NCBI GenBank assembly: GCA_050180485.1
Contig: JBFXED010000011.1
Span: 1-64,000, forward strand
Direction: 5' to 3'
Length of the DNA: 64,000 bases
From: CADEGL01 sp050180485
GTDB taxonomy: Bacteria > Pseudomonadota > Alphaproteobacteria > CADEGL01
Made by a program: the position numbers and the translations under genes. Positions 1-8,517 of the stretch are shown here, piece by piece (position 1 is the stretch's first letter; each line of letters starts with the position of its first letter). The notes beneath the pieces were generated by a model. The model saw only the letters and a program-made list of their open reading frames with translations. It searched no databases and was not told where the DNA came from.

Positions 1-249
1 ATCGAGCTCGTGAAGGATCGGGCGACGAAGGAGACGTTCGATCCCAAGTACAAGCTGAACCAGGAGATCAATCGCGAGATGATGGCGCGCGGTCTGATCC
101 TCTACCCCATGGGCGGCACGATCGACGGTAAGCACGGCGACCACATCATCCTGGCGCCGCCCTACAATCTGAAGGACGAGCTGCTAGACGAGATCGTCGA
201 CAAGCTGGGCCAGTCGGTCGACGCGGCGATCGCGCGCCTGCCGGCCTGA
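1..249 (+). CDS. class III (PLP) aminotransferase, C-terminal fragment
   Basis: This is the last 82 residues of a gene that enters from outside the window; the frame is open from base 1. The tail has the layout of class III aminotransferases: a region reading ARGLILYPMGG, then HIILAPPY, then a final helix with DELLDEIVDKL. These match the small C-terminal domain that closes over the PLP site in omega-aminotransferases. The catalytic lysine lies upstream and is not visible, so the substrate cannot be judged. The family call is fairly secure; the specific enzyme is not. Confidence 0.75.
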   Translation: MELVKDRATKETFDPKYKLNQEINREMMARGLILYPMGGTIDGKHGDHIILAPPYNLKDELLDEIVDKLGQSVDAAIARLPA

Positions 250-270
250 CGGGGCCCCCGAAACGAAAGC

Positions 271-304
271 GGCGCCGGGAGCGATCCCGGCGCCGTATCG
301 TTTT
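271..304. terminator. bidirectional hairpin terminator
   Basis: A perfect 10-bp inverted repeat (ggcgccggga / tcccggcgcc) with a gcga loop lies between two convergent genes. It is followed on the plus strand by a short T run (301-304). It probably ends transcription of the aminotransferase and may also serve the cytochrome gene from the other side. Confidence 0.7.
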
Positions 305-320
305 CATGGGTGTGACGGCT

Positions 321-728
321 CTACTTGAGCGATTTTAAGTAGGCGATGATGTCTTCGCGTTCTTTGGGGTTCTTCAGACTGAACTGCATCTTGTTCATCG
401 CCTTGGCGTCGCCCGTGTACTCGGCCAGAAACTTTTTCGGATCCTCAATGTAAGCGCTGATGTTCTTCTCGTCCCAGACCAGGCCCTTGGCCGCGGCCTT
501 CTGGATCGCATCGGAATACTTGTAGTCTGCGCTGCCCGCCTTGCGGCCGACCACACCCAGAAGATTCGGACCGGTGGGCTTGGTCTTGCCCGCGGCCACG
601 GTGTGGCAGACCTCGCACTTCTTGAAGGACTTCTCGCCGGCGGCTACGTCGCCCGCGGCGAGGGCGGGCGGCGCGGTCCAAATGGCGAGCACGGCGAAGG
701 ACAGAAAGGCGGTGGCAAATCGCGTCAT
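321..728 (-). CDS. periplasmic class I cytochrome c (c2-like)
   Basis: This encodes a small soluble electron carrier of about 135 residues exported to the periplasm. A signal peptide (TRFATAFLSFAVLAI, ending near ALA-AG) is followed by one haem-attachment motif, CEVCH. The mature protein has the GPNLLGVVGR segment typical of mitochondrial-type or c2 cytochromes. A downstream methionine in NKMQF is the likely sixth haem ligand. The start at 728 was chosen over the upstream ATG at 752 because GGAG lies 9 bases before it and the signal peptide then has normal length. It is convergent with the aminotransferase and divergent from the Pel locus. The partner complex cannot be told from the sequence. 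Confidence 0.85.
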   Translation of the reverse strand: MTRFATAFLSFAVLAIWTAPPALAAGDVAAGEKSFKKCEVCHTVAAGKTKPTGPNLLGVVGRKAGSADYKYSDAIQKAAAKGLVWDEKNISAYIEDPKKFLAEYTGDAKAMNKMQFSLKNPKEREDIIAYLKSLK

Positions 729-804
729 TGAAGAATGCTCCATGGTGGGCACGAGACCTCACCCGGGCTTTATCGGAAAGGGCCGTCCGGTACAACGCCT
801 TCGG

Positions 805-833
805 TTGACAGATTCGCCGTGCTTCCGGACAGT
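805..833 (+). promoter_or_regulatory. possible promoter of the epimerase/Pel locus
   Basis: A perfect TTGACA (805-810) lies in the 125-base divergent gap before the epimerase. Seventeen bases later there is only a weak -10 candidate (gacagt, 828-833). It is offered as a candidate because it sits at the right distance from the start at 854. Confidence 0.3.
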
Positions 834-853
834 CGGTTGAAACGGAGGGGCAG

Positions 854-1792
854 ATGGCGACCTACCTCGTCACGGGCGGCTGCGGGTTCATCGGTTCGCA
901 CCTGGCGGACGCGCTGGTCGCGCGGGGCGACCGGGTGCGTATTCTCGACGATCTGTCCACCGGACATCGCGAGAACGCGCCGAAGGCGGCCGAGATCGTG
1001 GTCGACGACGTAGCGGATGCGGCCGTCGTGCGCGCGGCCATGGCGGGGATGGACGGCTGTTTTCACCTGGCCGCCATCGCATCGGTCGAACGCGGCAACC
1101 AGGATTGGGCGGGGACGCATCGTGTGAACTTAGGTGGCGCGATCCATGTCCTCGATGCCGCCCGCAAAGGCCCGTCCGGCGTGCCCGTGCCGGTGGTTTA
1201 TGCCTCCTCCGCCGCGGTGTTCGGCGATAATCCCGAGATGCCCCTGACTGAATCCTCTTCCGTGCGGCCGATCTCGGCCTATGGTGCGGACAAGCTGGGT
1301 TGCGAGCAGCACGCGCGGGTCGCGTGGTTGGTGCACAAGGTACCCGCCGTCGGCCTGCGTTTCTTCAACGTCTATGGACCGCGGCAGGATCCCCGCTCGC
1401 CCTATTCCGGCGTGATCTCGATCTTCGCCGACCGCGTTATCCGTGATCAGGAGTTGACCATTTTCGGCGACGGCGGCCAGACGCGCGATTTCATCTACGT
1501 GGGTGACGTCGTGCGGACGCTTTTGGCCGCCATGGCGAAAGCGGGTCAGCATCCGGCGCAGGTCTATAACGTCTGCACCGGCAAGCAAACCTCGGTGCGC
1601 GAACTGGCGGAACTGGTGTTCGATTTGCGCGGCAAGAAACCGCGGATCAAGTTTGCCGAGGTACGCTTGGGCGATATCCGGGTCTCCGTCGGCGATGGCG
1701 CCAGGGCGGCTGCGGAACTGGGCATTCGTGCCCAAACCGCGCTGCGCGACGGGCTCAAGGTCACTCTCGACTCCTTGGCGCCGGCCGGGTGA
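854..1792 (+). CDS. NAD-dependent sugar-nucleotide epimerase (GalE/PelX-like)
   Basis: This is an extended short-chain dehydrogenase of 312 residues. It has an N-terminal Rossmann motif (VTGGCGFIGSHL), a YxxxK catalytic pair in SAYGADK, and the RFFNVYGPRQDP segment of the UDP-glucose/UDP-GlcNAc 4-epimerase group. The start has a good site (ggagggg) just upstream. Its stop overlaps the start of the PelA-like gene by 4 bases, so the two are translationally coupled. Pel polymer contains GalNAc, and in Pseudomonas an epimerase (PelX) next to the pel operon supplies UDP-GalNAc. The same role is inferred here from context. Substrate specificity cannot be read directly. Confidence 0.85.
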   Translation: MATYLVTGGCGFIGSHLADALVARGDRVRILDDLSTGHRENAPKAAEIVVDDVADAAVVRAAMAGMDGCFHLAAIASVERGNQDWAGTHRVNLGGAIHVLDAARKGPSGVPVPVVYASSAAVFGDNPEMPLTESSSVRPISAYGADKLGCEQHARVAWLVHKVPAVGLRFFNVYGPRQDPRSPYSGVISIFADRVIRDQELTIFGDGGQTRDFIYVGDVVRTLLAAMAKAGQHPAQVYNVCTGKQTSVRELAELVFDLRGKKPRIKFAEVRLGDIRVSVGDGARAAAELGIRAQTALRDGLKVTLDSLAPAG

Positions 1793-4107
1793 CGCCGCGC
1801 CCGATCATGCGCGCCCTTCTGGCTTCCGCGATTCTCGCGTGGGCGGCGCTCGTCTTCGCGCCGGCACGCGCCGCTGAAGCGCCGGTCCCGCGGGTGATTC
1901 TCGCGCTTTACGATGGCGCCGCCACCAAGGTCCGTTTCAGCTCTATCCATCAGTTTGCCGAGATGCCGCTCAACCATCTCGGCCTCTACGTGCGCTATCA
2001 CGACATTCACAAGCCTTTGCCGCCGTTGTCCGAGATGGGTGACGTGCGCGGTGTGCTCACGTCCTTCCGCGGTCTGCAGGTGCCGAATCCGGAGGGTTAC
2101 GTCGATTGGGCCGAGAGCTTGATCCGCGCGGGCAAGAAATTCGTGGTCATCGGTTCGTTCGGCATCGAGGTGAACCGCTACGGTCAGCCCTTTTCGCGCG
2201 AACGCTTCAACCGTTTTCTCAGCCTCATGGGCCTGCGCTCGACGGGCGAATTCGTTTATCTGACCTACGATTACCGGGTTTCCGTCTATGACCGGGAGTT
2301 ATGCGGTTTCGAATATCCCTTGCCCGGTATCTTGCCCGAGTTCGACCGTTTTCAGATCGTGGGTAACGGCGCCAAGATCCACCTCTCGGTTCGCCGCAAC
2401 GACGATCCGGCGACGGAGGCCGATTTGATCGTCACCTCACCGACCGGCGGCTACGCGGCGTCGGAATACGCGCGTTATCTCGACAACGACCGTCAGAAGC
2501 GGTCCTGGTTTATCAACCCGTTCGAGTTCTTCCGCATCACCTTCGCGACCGACGATCTGCCCAAGCCTGACACCACCACTCTGTCCGGGCGCCGCATGTA
2601 CTACAGTCATATCGATGGCGACGGCTGGCGGAACTATACGCTGATCGAGCGCTACCCCCAGGATCCTCCGACCCTGTCGATGGACGTTCTGATCAAGGAA
2701 ATCATCGAGGGGTATCCGGATCTGCCGGTTTCGGTTGCGCCCATCGCGGCGGACCTGGACCCCGATTGGTACGGCGACGAGACTATGCAGAACGTTGCGC
2801 GCCGCGCCTTCGCCCCGCCGAACGTCGAGATGGCGAACCACACCTATAGCCATCCCTTCGATTGGGGCTTCTTCGTCGATTGGACGGCGGAGAAGGAAAA
2901 GCCATTCCTCAAATACTATCCGCCGCGCCCATCCCAGTCGTCGGGTGGATTGCTTGGGTCGTTGCGAGGGCGCGACAGGCGTCAGATGTCGAGCTGGAGC
3001 GCGGGCGAAGGCGCCAGCGACGACGATGACGACCCGACGCTCAAGAGCGAATCCTTGAAAGGCTATCGCGTGCCGCGCGCCTATGCGGTGAAGCCATATG
3101 ACAATTCGCTCGAGACCAAGGGGGCCAAGGACTACATCGACCGCTTCTCGGAAGGCGGCAAACGGGTCACGCTCTACCAGTGGTCGGGCAACACCTCGCC
3201 CGCGGAAGATGTCATTGCCGCAACGCGCGCGGCCGGCATGCGCAACATCAACGGCGGCGACACGCGGTTCGATCCCGAGTTCCCGTCCTACGCTTGGGTC
3301 GCGGCCATCGGCGTGCCGGTGGGGAAGCAACGCCAGATTTATGCGTCCACCAGCAACGAAAATACCTACACCGAATTGTGGTCCAACCGGTTCTTCGGCT
3401 TTCGCCACCTGGAGAAGACGCTGCGGAACACCGAAATTCCGATCCGCGTGAAGCCGATCAACGTCTACTATCACGCTTACACGGCGGACCGGACGGCCAG
3501 CCTCGAGGCGCTGAAGCACGTCCTGAACTACGTGCGCGAGCAGGAAATCGCGCCCGTTCACGCCAGTCGCTTCGCCGCCATCGCCGATAGCTTCTATGAC
3601 ACCCGCTTGGTCGCGCTGGATGGTGGACGCTGGCGTGTTGAGAACCGCGGAGAATTACAGACGATCCGCTTCGACCATGCCACCGTGAAGGCGGTCGATT
3701 ACGCGCGCTCGGAGGGCGTTATCGGCGAGCGCGTCTATCAGGGAAGCCTTTATGTGGCGTTGGATGCGGCGCATCCCGCGCCCATCATCGCCTTGAAGGC
3801 GGCCGAGCGGCCCGATGCGTTTTCCGACGCGTCGCGGCCGTACCTGATCCAGGCGCGTTGGCGCGTCTGGGGCCTCAAGCTTGGCGCCGACCGGTTCGAG
3901 TTCGCGGCGCAGGGCTTCGGTGACGGCGAGATGGCATGGAAGATGCCGAAGCCCGGCCGCTACCGCGTCGCGCTCTGGCAGGGCGACCGCCAGGTGGAAG
4001 CGGTCGAAGCCATGGTGACGCCGGTTGAGCGTGTGCTGCGCGCCCATCTGGGCGCCCATGCGATCGAGAATGTCCGGGTCGAGGTGGTCTTCGTTCCGGG
4101 TGCTTGA
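1789..4107 (+). CDS. pelA: PelA-like polysaccharide deacetylase (no hydrolase domain)
   Basis: This is a secreted protein of 772 residues that should partially de-N-acetylate the Pel polymer in the periplasm. A signal peptide (RALLASAILAWAALVFAPARA) leads into an alpha/beta region. The deacetylase signature follows as SHIDGDGW (D276, D278) and NHTYSHPF (H351, H355). The D-x-D and H-x3-H spacings match the catalytic and metal residues reported for Pseudomonas PelA. PelA there also carries an N-terminal GH114 hydrolase. That domain is missing here and is encoded separately at 7537-8400. The GTG at 1789 overlaps the epimerase stop; an ATG at 1807 is an alternative that would still leave the signal peptide intact. 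The gene ends 6 bases from a convergent regulator. Confidence 0.85.
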   Translation: MTPRPIMRALLASAILAWAALVFAPARAAEAPVPRVILALYDGAATKVRFSSIHQFAEMPLNHLGLYVRYHDIHKPLPPLSEMGDVRGVLTSFRGLQVPNPEGYVDWAESLIRAGKKFVVIGSFGIEVNRYGQPFSRERFNRFLSLMGLRSTGEFVYLTYDYRVSVYDRELCGFEYPLPGILPEFDRFQIVGNGAKIHLSVRRNDDPATEADLIVTSPTGGYAASEYARYLDNDRQKRSWFINPFEFFRITFATDDLPKPDTTTLSGRRMYYSHIDGDGWRNYTLIERYPQDPPTLSMDVLIKEIIEGYPDLPVSVAPIAADLDPDWYGDETMQNVARRAFAPPNVEMANHTYSHPFDWGFFVDWTAEKEKPFLKYYPPRPSQSSGGLLGSLRGRDRRQMSSWSAGEGASDDDDDPTLKSESLKGYRVPRAYAVKPYDNSLETKGAKDYIDRFSEGGKRVTLYQWSGNTSPAEDVIAATRAAGMRNINGGDTRFDPEFPSYAWVAAIGVPVGKQRQIYASTSNENTYTELWSNRFFGFRHLEKTLRNTEIPIRVKPINVYYHAYTADRTASLEALKHVLNYVREQEIAPVHASRFAAIADSFYDTRLVALDGGRWRVENRGELQTIRFDHATVKAVDYARSEGVIGERVYQGSLYVALDAAHPAPIIALKAAERPDAFSDASRPYLIQARWRVWGLKLGADRFEFAAQGFGDGEMAWKMPKPGRYRVALWQGDRQVEAVEAMVTPVERVLRAHLGAHAIENVRVEVVFVPGA

Positions 4108-4113
4108 GTGGCG

Positions 4114-4944
4114 TCAGCCGGGATAGCGCGCCGATAGGGCCTTGCAGGCCGCCAGGGCGATCTTCGGCAATGCGCGCACGACTTCCAGGGCGCGCCCATG
4201 GTCGCCCGCGAGGCAGGCCAATTCGAGCTGCTCCGCGCCGCGCTGCAGACGCGTAGCACCGAATGTGCCGGCGCCGGTCTTGAGCGCGAGTGCCTCGCGC
4301 TCCAAGGCCGAGAAATCCTGCTTCTCGACGGCTTGGTTCAATTGGTCCAGCCGCTCTGCCGTCTCCACCACGAAGGCACGGGAGATCTGGACCACGGTGT
4401 CGCGGCCAGCGTCTTCTTCCAGCGTGTCGAGCACGGCTGGATTTAGGATCTCATCCTGGGGCTCGTGGCGTTCGCCGCGGCTGGCTTGCCCGGTCTCGAG
4501 CAGCCAGTGTCCCACGGTCTGCAGGAGCTCCTGCTTGTGGATCGGCTTGGAAACATAGTCGTTCATGCCGGCGGCCAGGCAGCTTTCCCGGTCGCTTTCG
4601 ACCGCATAGGCGGTCATGGCGATGATCGGGATCTTGCCGCGCTCGTCGGTCATGGCGCGCACCGCGGCCGTGGCCTGCAGCCCGTCCATCTCGGGCATGA
4701 AGATGTCCATCAGCACGAGGTCGAAGGGTTCGGCGCGCAGGGCGTTGAGAAGCTCACGCCCGTTCGCCGCCGCCGTGACGTGATAACCGGCGCCTTTCAG
4801 GATGGCCGTGGCCAGCATGCGGTTGGTCGTGCTGTCCTCGGCCAGCAGAATCCGCGCGCCTTTTGTCTTGGCCAGATCTTCAGGGGTCGTCGGGGTCATG
4901 TAAATCCATGCTTGGATCGCGCCGGCGGACGCGAGGGTTCTCAT
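4114..4944 (-). CDS. receiver-domain regulator with degenerate Hpt domain
   Basis: This is a 276-residue protein with two domains. Residues 30-150 form a CheY-like receiver with the phosphoacceptor D80 in LVLMDIFMPEMDG, T111 and K133 (SKPI). Residues 170-270 resemble an Hpt helical bundle around LKTGAGTFGATRL. In true Hpt domains the motif is H-x-L-K-G. Here leucine (L219) occupies the histidine position, so the domain should not carry phosphate. The start at 4944 is preceded by GAGGG at 7 bases. The gene is antisense within the Pel locus, tail to tail with pelA and divergent from pelD, which suggests but does not prove a role in Pel control. A kinase partner could be the MHYT hybrid kinase at 25903, but this is speculative. 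Confidence 0.8.
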   Translation of the reverse strand: MRTLASAGAIQAWIYMTPTTPEDLAKTKGARILLAEDSTTNRMLATAILKGAGYHVTAAANGRELLNALRAEPFDLVLMDIFMPEMDGLQATAAVRAMTDERGKIPIIAMTAYAVESDRESCLAAGMNDYVSKPIHKQELLQTVGHWLLETGQASRGERHEPQDEILNPAVLDTLEEDAGRDTVVQISRAFVVETAERLDQLNQAVEKQDFSALEREALALKTGAGTFGATRLQRGAEQLELACLAGDHGRALEVVRALPKIALAACKALSARYPG

Positions 4945-5052
4945 ACATAAACCCTCGGTTCCGTCCCTTCAATGCGGCGAAAGCGGCGGCTTCTCGCCCC
5001 TCCCGCGTGTCTATATGCTCGCGCAAGGGAAAGGGGAGAGCAGGCTCCAGCG

Positions 5053-6477
5053 ATGACCATCGGCGATCAGGGCACCGCGACGGACGCGCCTTCCGAACGT
5101 TCGGCCGCCGGGGGACTCGCGAAACCGACACTCTTCGGCTTTCGCCGTTCGGCGATTATCGAGATCGTGCTGTTCCTGGCCGTCGCGCTGGCCCTCGACA
5201 TCTTCGCGCTGGATGGCAATCGCTTCCGCGATGCCCATCCCCATCCGTTCTGGCTTTTGATCCTCCTGATTGCCGTGCAATACGGCACAGCCGAGGGCAT
5301 GGTGGCTGCGGTCGGCTGCACCCTTGCGTTCCTTGTGGGGGCAATCCCACCGCAGGGCATCGGCGAAGACTTCTACGATCATCTTTTCGACGTGGTGAAG
5401 CTGCCAGTCCTGTGGTTCGCGGCTGCGGTGACGCTGGGCGAAATCCGCGCCCGCCACCGCCGCGCCTATGAAGAGTTGTCCGTGCGCTACGAGGAGCTGA
5501 GGGGGCGCTCGTCCCAACTCTCCAACGCTTACCGGCGGCTGGCGCGCGTGAAGGAAAACCTGGAAGTGCGCGTCGTCGGCCAATTGCGCACCTTCCTGAC
5601 CACTTACGAAACGGCGCGCTTGATCGAGCGCAGCGACCCTGGCGAGGTTCTGTTGGCCATCGTCGACGTGGTCCGGTCCATCGTAACGCCGGAAAAATTC
5701 TCGCTTTTCCTGCTCAACGACAAGGTACTGGAGGCTGCCATCCAGGACGGCTGGCAGCCGGAGGACCGCTTCGCGCGGACCTTCGATGCCCGCTCGCCGC
5801 TCTATCGTGAAGTCGTCGAGCAGAAGCGCGTCGTCTGCATCACGAATGAGGCTGACGAAGGCGCGCTGGCCCGCGAGGGCGTTCTGGCCGGACCGCTGCT
5901 CAACGGCGAGACCGGCGGCGTCATCGGTATGCTCAAGATCGAGAAGCTGGAGGTGCTCGACCTCAACGTCAGCACGATCGAGAATTTCCGCGCGCTTTCG
6001 GTTTGGATCGGCACGGCCTACGCCAAGGCCGTGGCCCAGGCGGCGCAGGCGTCGGATGCCGCGCTCAGCGCGGGCCGTGACGTGATGCCATGGCAGTATT
6101 TCGAACCGCAGCAGTATTTCCTTGTCTCCTTGGCCCGGCGGGCGGGGTTCGACCTGTCGGCCGTTCGCTTGCAGTTCACCAACCTGGCCGAATTGTCCGA
6201 CGATGAGCGCGGTGCCATTCACGGCGCGGTCAGCGCGGCGGTGCGCTTGGCCCTTGGCGCCTCGGCCATGCCGTTCGCCCAGGAAACGGCCGGTGCCTAC
6301 GTGGTTCTGTTGCCCGGCATGGCAGCCGCCGCGGCGACGGCGGCGGCGGAGCGGTTGGGTACCTCCCTGCGTACGCAACTGCACGAGGCGGCGCCCGAGG
6401 CGCGCTTTGAAAGCACGACCCAGTCCCTCTATCAAAGAGAGCGGCGGGAGGCGAAGCGTGAACGCGACACCGCCTGA
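5053..6477 (+). CDS. pelD: PelD-like inner-membrane regulator (TM-GAF-degenerate GGDEF)
   Basis: This is a 474-residue protein with about four N-terminal membrane segments (around residues 30-145) and a charged coiled-coil stretch (EELSVRYEELRGRSSQL). A GAF domain follows (about 180-325), then a divergent GGDEF-like domain to the C-terminus. This is the layout of PelD, the c-di-GMP receptor that activates Pel polymerisation in Pseudomonas. No GGDEF signature is present. No RxxD inhibitory-site motif appears in the GGDEF-like core; the only one nearby is RERD at the extreme C-terminus. An in-frame ATG at 4972 exists, but the ATG at 5053 follows a ggggagag site and gives the usual PelD length (455 in Pseudomonas). 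Its 3' end overlaps pelE by 20 bases. Confidence 0.82.
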   Translation: MTIGDQGTATDAPSERSAAGGLAKPTLFGFRRSAIIEIVLFLAVALALDIFALDGNRFRDAHPHPFWLLILLIAVQYGTAEGMVAAVGCTLAFLVGAIPPQGIGEDFYDHLFDVVKLPVLWFAAAVTLGEIRARHRRAYEELSVRYEELRGRSSQLSNAYRRLARVKENLEVRVVGQLRTFLTTYETARLIERSDPGEVLLAIVDVVRSIVTPEKFSLFLLNDKVLEAAIQDGWQPEDRFARTFDARSPLYREVVEQKRVVCITNEADEGALAREGVLAGPLLNGETGGVIGMLKIEKLEVLDLNVSTIENFRALSVWIGTAYAKAVAQAAQASDAALSAGRDVMPWQYFEPQQYFLVSLARRAGFDLSAVRLQFTNLAELSDDERGAIHGAVSAAVRLALGASAMPFAQETAGAYVVLLPGMAAAAATAAAERLGTSLRTQLHEAAPEARFESTTQSLYQRERREAKRERDTA

Positions 6478-7540
6478 GATCACGCAGCAGCCTCGGATCG
6501 AACCGGCCGCGGGCACGGCGGCGTTCCTCGCGCTTGCCGCCGAAGGCACGCTCGCGGTCCTGGTGCTGGAGCGCATGGCGTCCGTCGCCCTGGTGTTCGC
6601 GGGCCATCTGATCGTCGTTGCCTTGCTGGTTGGCGTGGCCTTTGCGCACCGCCGTGTCGGCGGACGGTCGATGCCGTTGTTCGTGCTGCTGGCCATCACC
6701 ACGGCCGTGTTCGGTCCGCTGGGCGCGGCCGGCAGCCTGCTGGTTTGCCTTCTGCGACTGGTCTTTCCCGCCGACGCGCAAAGCTTCGAGGCCTGGTACC
6801 GTGCCTTGTTTCCCGAGGACGAGGTCGAGGAAGAGCGGCGCCTCGCGTCGCTGCTTGACCGCGTCGCGGGGCAAGAGGGCGAGGTCAGCATCGGTCCCTT
6901 GTTTGACATTCTTTCCCACGGCACCCGCGCGCAGAAGCAGATCGCTATCGCCGTGATGACGCGCAGCTTCAATCCGGTCTTCGCACCGGCGCTGCGCATG
7001 GCCTTGCGCGACACGGACAACGCGATCCGCGTCCAGGCGGCCACGTCGATGACGACGATCGAGAACAACTTCATGAAGCGCGCCGCAGCCCTGGATAAGG
7101 CGGCCCGGGCCGAACCGGATTCGCCCGAGGCATTGAAGGCCATGGCGTTGTTCAACGACGACTATGCCACGACCGGCCTGCTGGACCCTTTACGCGAACG
7201 GCGCAGCCGCCGGACGGCACTCGACACCTACCTCAAATATCTGAAACTCGTGCCCGGCGATGGGCCGGCCCGCTTGGCCGTCGCGCGCCTTCTCATCCGC
7301 CGCAAGCGTTACGGTGTGGCCGCCGCCGTGCTGGAACGTTGCCGGCGCGACGGGTTGTTCACCTCCAACATGGTGCCTTGGTACATGGAATGTCTGTTTC
7401 ACCTTCGCCGCTATCCTGAACTCCGCCACCTCGCCCATTCGCAACTCGGCGACGTCGCGCAACTCGACCAGTTCCCCATCCGTGTCGTCGAGATGGTGCG
7501 GCTGTGGGCCGGCGAGGGGCTGGCGGAGAAAGCCGCATGA
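6458..7540 (+). CDS. pelE: PelE-like membrane/TPR protein
   Basis: This encodes 360 residues with two closely spaced hydrophobic segments near the N-terminus. They are separated by HRRVGGRS and followed by a LLVCLLRLVF helix and a cytoplasmic helical repeat region with TPR-like units (for example SPEALKAMALFNDDYATTG and PARLAVARLLIRRKRYG). PelE in Pseudomonas is a 329-residue protein with the same plan that associates with PelD and PelF at the inner membrane. The GTG start at 6458 has gggagg just upstream and lies inside the end of pelD, implying coupled translation. The assignment rests on layout and position between pelD and other pel genes more than on sequence identity. Confidence 0.75.
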   Translation: MNATPPEITQQPRIEPAAGTAAFLALAAEGTLAVLVLERMASVALVFAGHLIVVALLVGVAFAHRRVGGRSMPLFVLLAITTAVFGPLGAAGSLLVCLLRLVFPADAQSFEAWYRALFPEDEVEEERRLASLLDRVAGQEGEVSIGPLFDILSHGTRAQKQIAIAVMTRSFNPVFAPALRMALRDTDNAIRVQAATSMTTIENNFMKRAAALDKAARAEPDSPEALKAMALFNDDYATTGLLDPLRERRSRRTALDTYLKYLKLVPGDGPARLAVARLLIRRKRYGVAAAVLERCRRDGLFTSNMVPWYMECLFHLRRYPELRHLAHSQLGDVAQLDQFPIRVVEMVRLWAGEGLAEKAA

Positions 7541-8400
7541 TCCGCCGCTTCGTGATCCTGGCCTTCTTGATCCTTTCGGCATCCCTCCACACGGTCTCGG
7601 CGGCGGAAAGCTGGGGTCAGCGCGTGGGCGACAAGCCCTGGGTCGTCTACTACGCGGACAAGGAGCCGCCGGAGGCGTTCGAACCGTACGCGCTCCTGGT
7701 GCTCGACAGCGAAAACCATCCGCCGCTGCGCCCCTTGGCGGAGCGCGGCAAGGTGCTGCTCGGCTATATCAGCGTGGGCGAGGTGGAATCCCACCGTCCT
7801 TGGTACGCCAAGGTGAAACGTTGGGGCATCCTCGGCGAGGAGAATCCCAACTGGAAAGGCAGCTTCTACGTTGATCTGCGCGATCCGCGCTGGACCGCGC
7901 TGGTGGTCGAGGAACTGGTGCCGATGCTGCTGCGCCGTGGTTTCGACGGCGTCTTTCTGGACACACTGGATAACCCCGTCTATCTGGAGCAGACGCAGCC
8001 AAAGAAATACAAGGGTATCACCGACGCGGCGGCCCAACTCGTCCGCGCCATCCGGCGCAACTATCCGACCATCCCGATCATGATGAACCGTGCCTATCCG
8101 CTGCTGCCCAAGGTCGAGCGCGATATCGACTTCGAGTTGGGCGAATCGGTCTATGCCGATTACGATTTCAAGACCAAAACCTACAAGCTGGTCGACCGCA
8201 CCACCTATCTCGACCAGGTGAAGTTCCTGAAGGATGCCCAGAGGCGGCGGCCCGAGCTTCGCGTGATGACGCTGGACTATTGGTCGCCAACCGACCCTGC
8301 GGGCATCCAACGCATTTACAAGGAACAGCGTGCCAATGGCTTTAACCCCTACGTAGCGACCATCGACCTGGACCGCTTGGTGAAGGAGCCAGCCCCTTAG
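7537..8400 (+). CDS. stand-alone GH114 glycoside hydrolase (PelA hydrolase part)
   Basis: This is a secreted endo-alpha-1,4-galactosaminidase-type hydrolase of 287 residues. After a signal peptide (FVILAFLILSASLHTVSA) it shows a TIM-barrel GH114 pattern: VVYYADKEPP, VLLGYISVGEVE, FVDL-type strand YVDLRDPRW, GVFLDTLDNP (D142, D145) and ELGESVYADY (E203). D142 and E203 are the likely catalytic acid residues by analogy with the hydrolase half of PelA. In Pseudomonas this domain is fused to the deacetylase; here it is an independent gene. It overlaps pelE by 4 bases, confirming that it belongs to the locus. It probably trims polymer in the periplasm or releases cell-free Pel. Confidence 0.85.
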   Translation: MIRRFVILAFLILSASLHTVSAAESWGQRVGDKPWVVYYADKEPPEAFEPYALLVLDSENHPPLRPLAERGKVLLGYISVGEVESHRPWYAKVKRWGILGEENPNWKGSFYVDLRDPRWTALVVEELVPMLLRRGFDGVFLDTLDNPVYLEQTQPKKYKGITDAAAQLVRAIRRNYPTIPIMMNRAYPLLPKVERDIDFELGESVYADYDFKTKTYKLVDRTTYLDQVKFLKDAQRRRPELRVMTLDYWSPTDPAGIQRIYKEQRANGFNPYVATIDLDRLVKEPAP

Positions 8401-8430
8401 GCTCCGCAGATCGGCAGCCTGTAGGTGGGA

Positions 8431-8460
8431 TTTTCTATATATTGTATAACAAACTAGTCT
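8431..8460 (+). promoter_or_regulatory. AT-rich promoter-like segment before the pelB-like gene
   Basis: The only sizeable gap in the second half of the Pel locus (8401-8517) contains a strikingly AT-rich run (ttttctatatattgtataac) in otherwise GC-rich DNA. It includes TTGT-ATA-ACAA, a short inverted repeat, and TATA-type -10 candidates. It may be an internal promoter or operator driving the export and polymerisation genes separately from pelDE. Confidence 0.4.
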
Positions 8461-8517
8461 AAATCCAAGGGATGGGGCCTTGGTAGAGCAAGGGCAGTCG
8501 CCGGCGCAGGTGACGGC

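Noticed and set aside
5011..7155. Long 714-codon minus-strand frame antisense to pelD and pelE
   Set aside because: It is a high-GC shadow frame rich in Arg, Ser and Ala with no recognisable domain; pelD and pelE on the plus strand show clear features.
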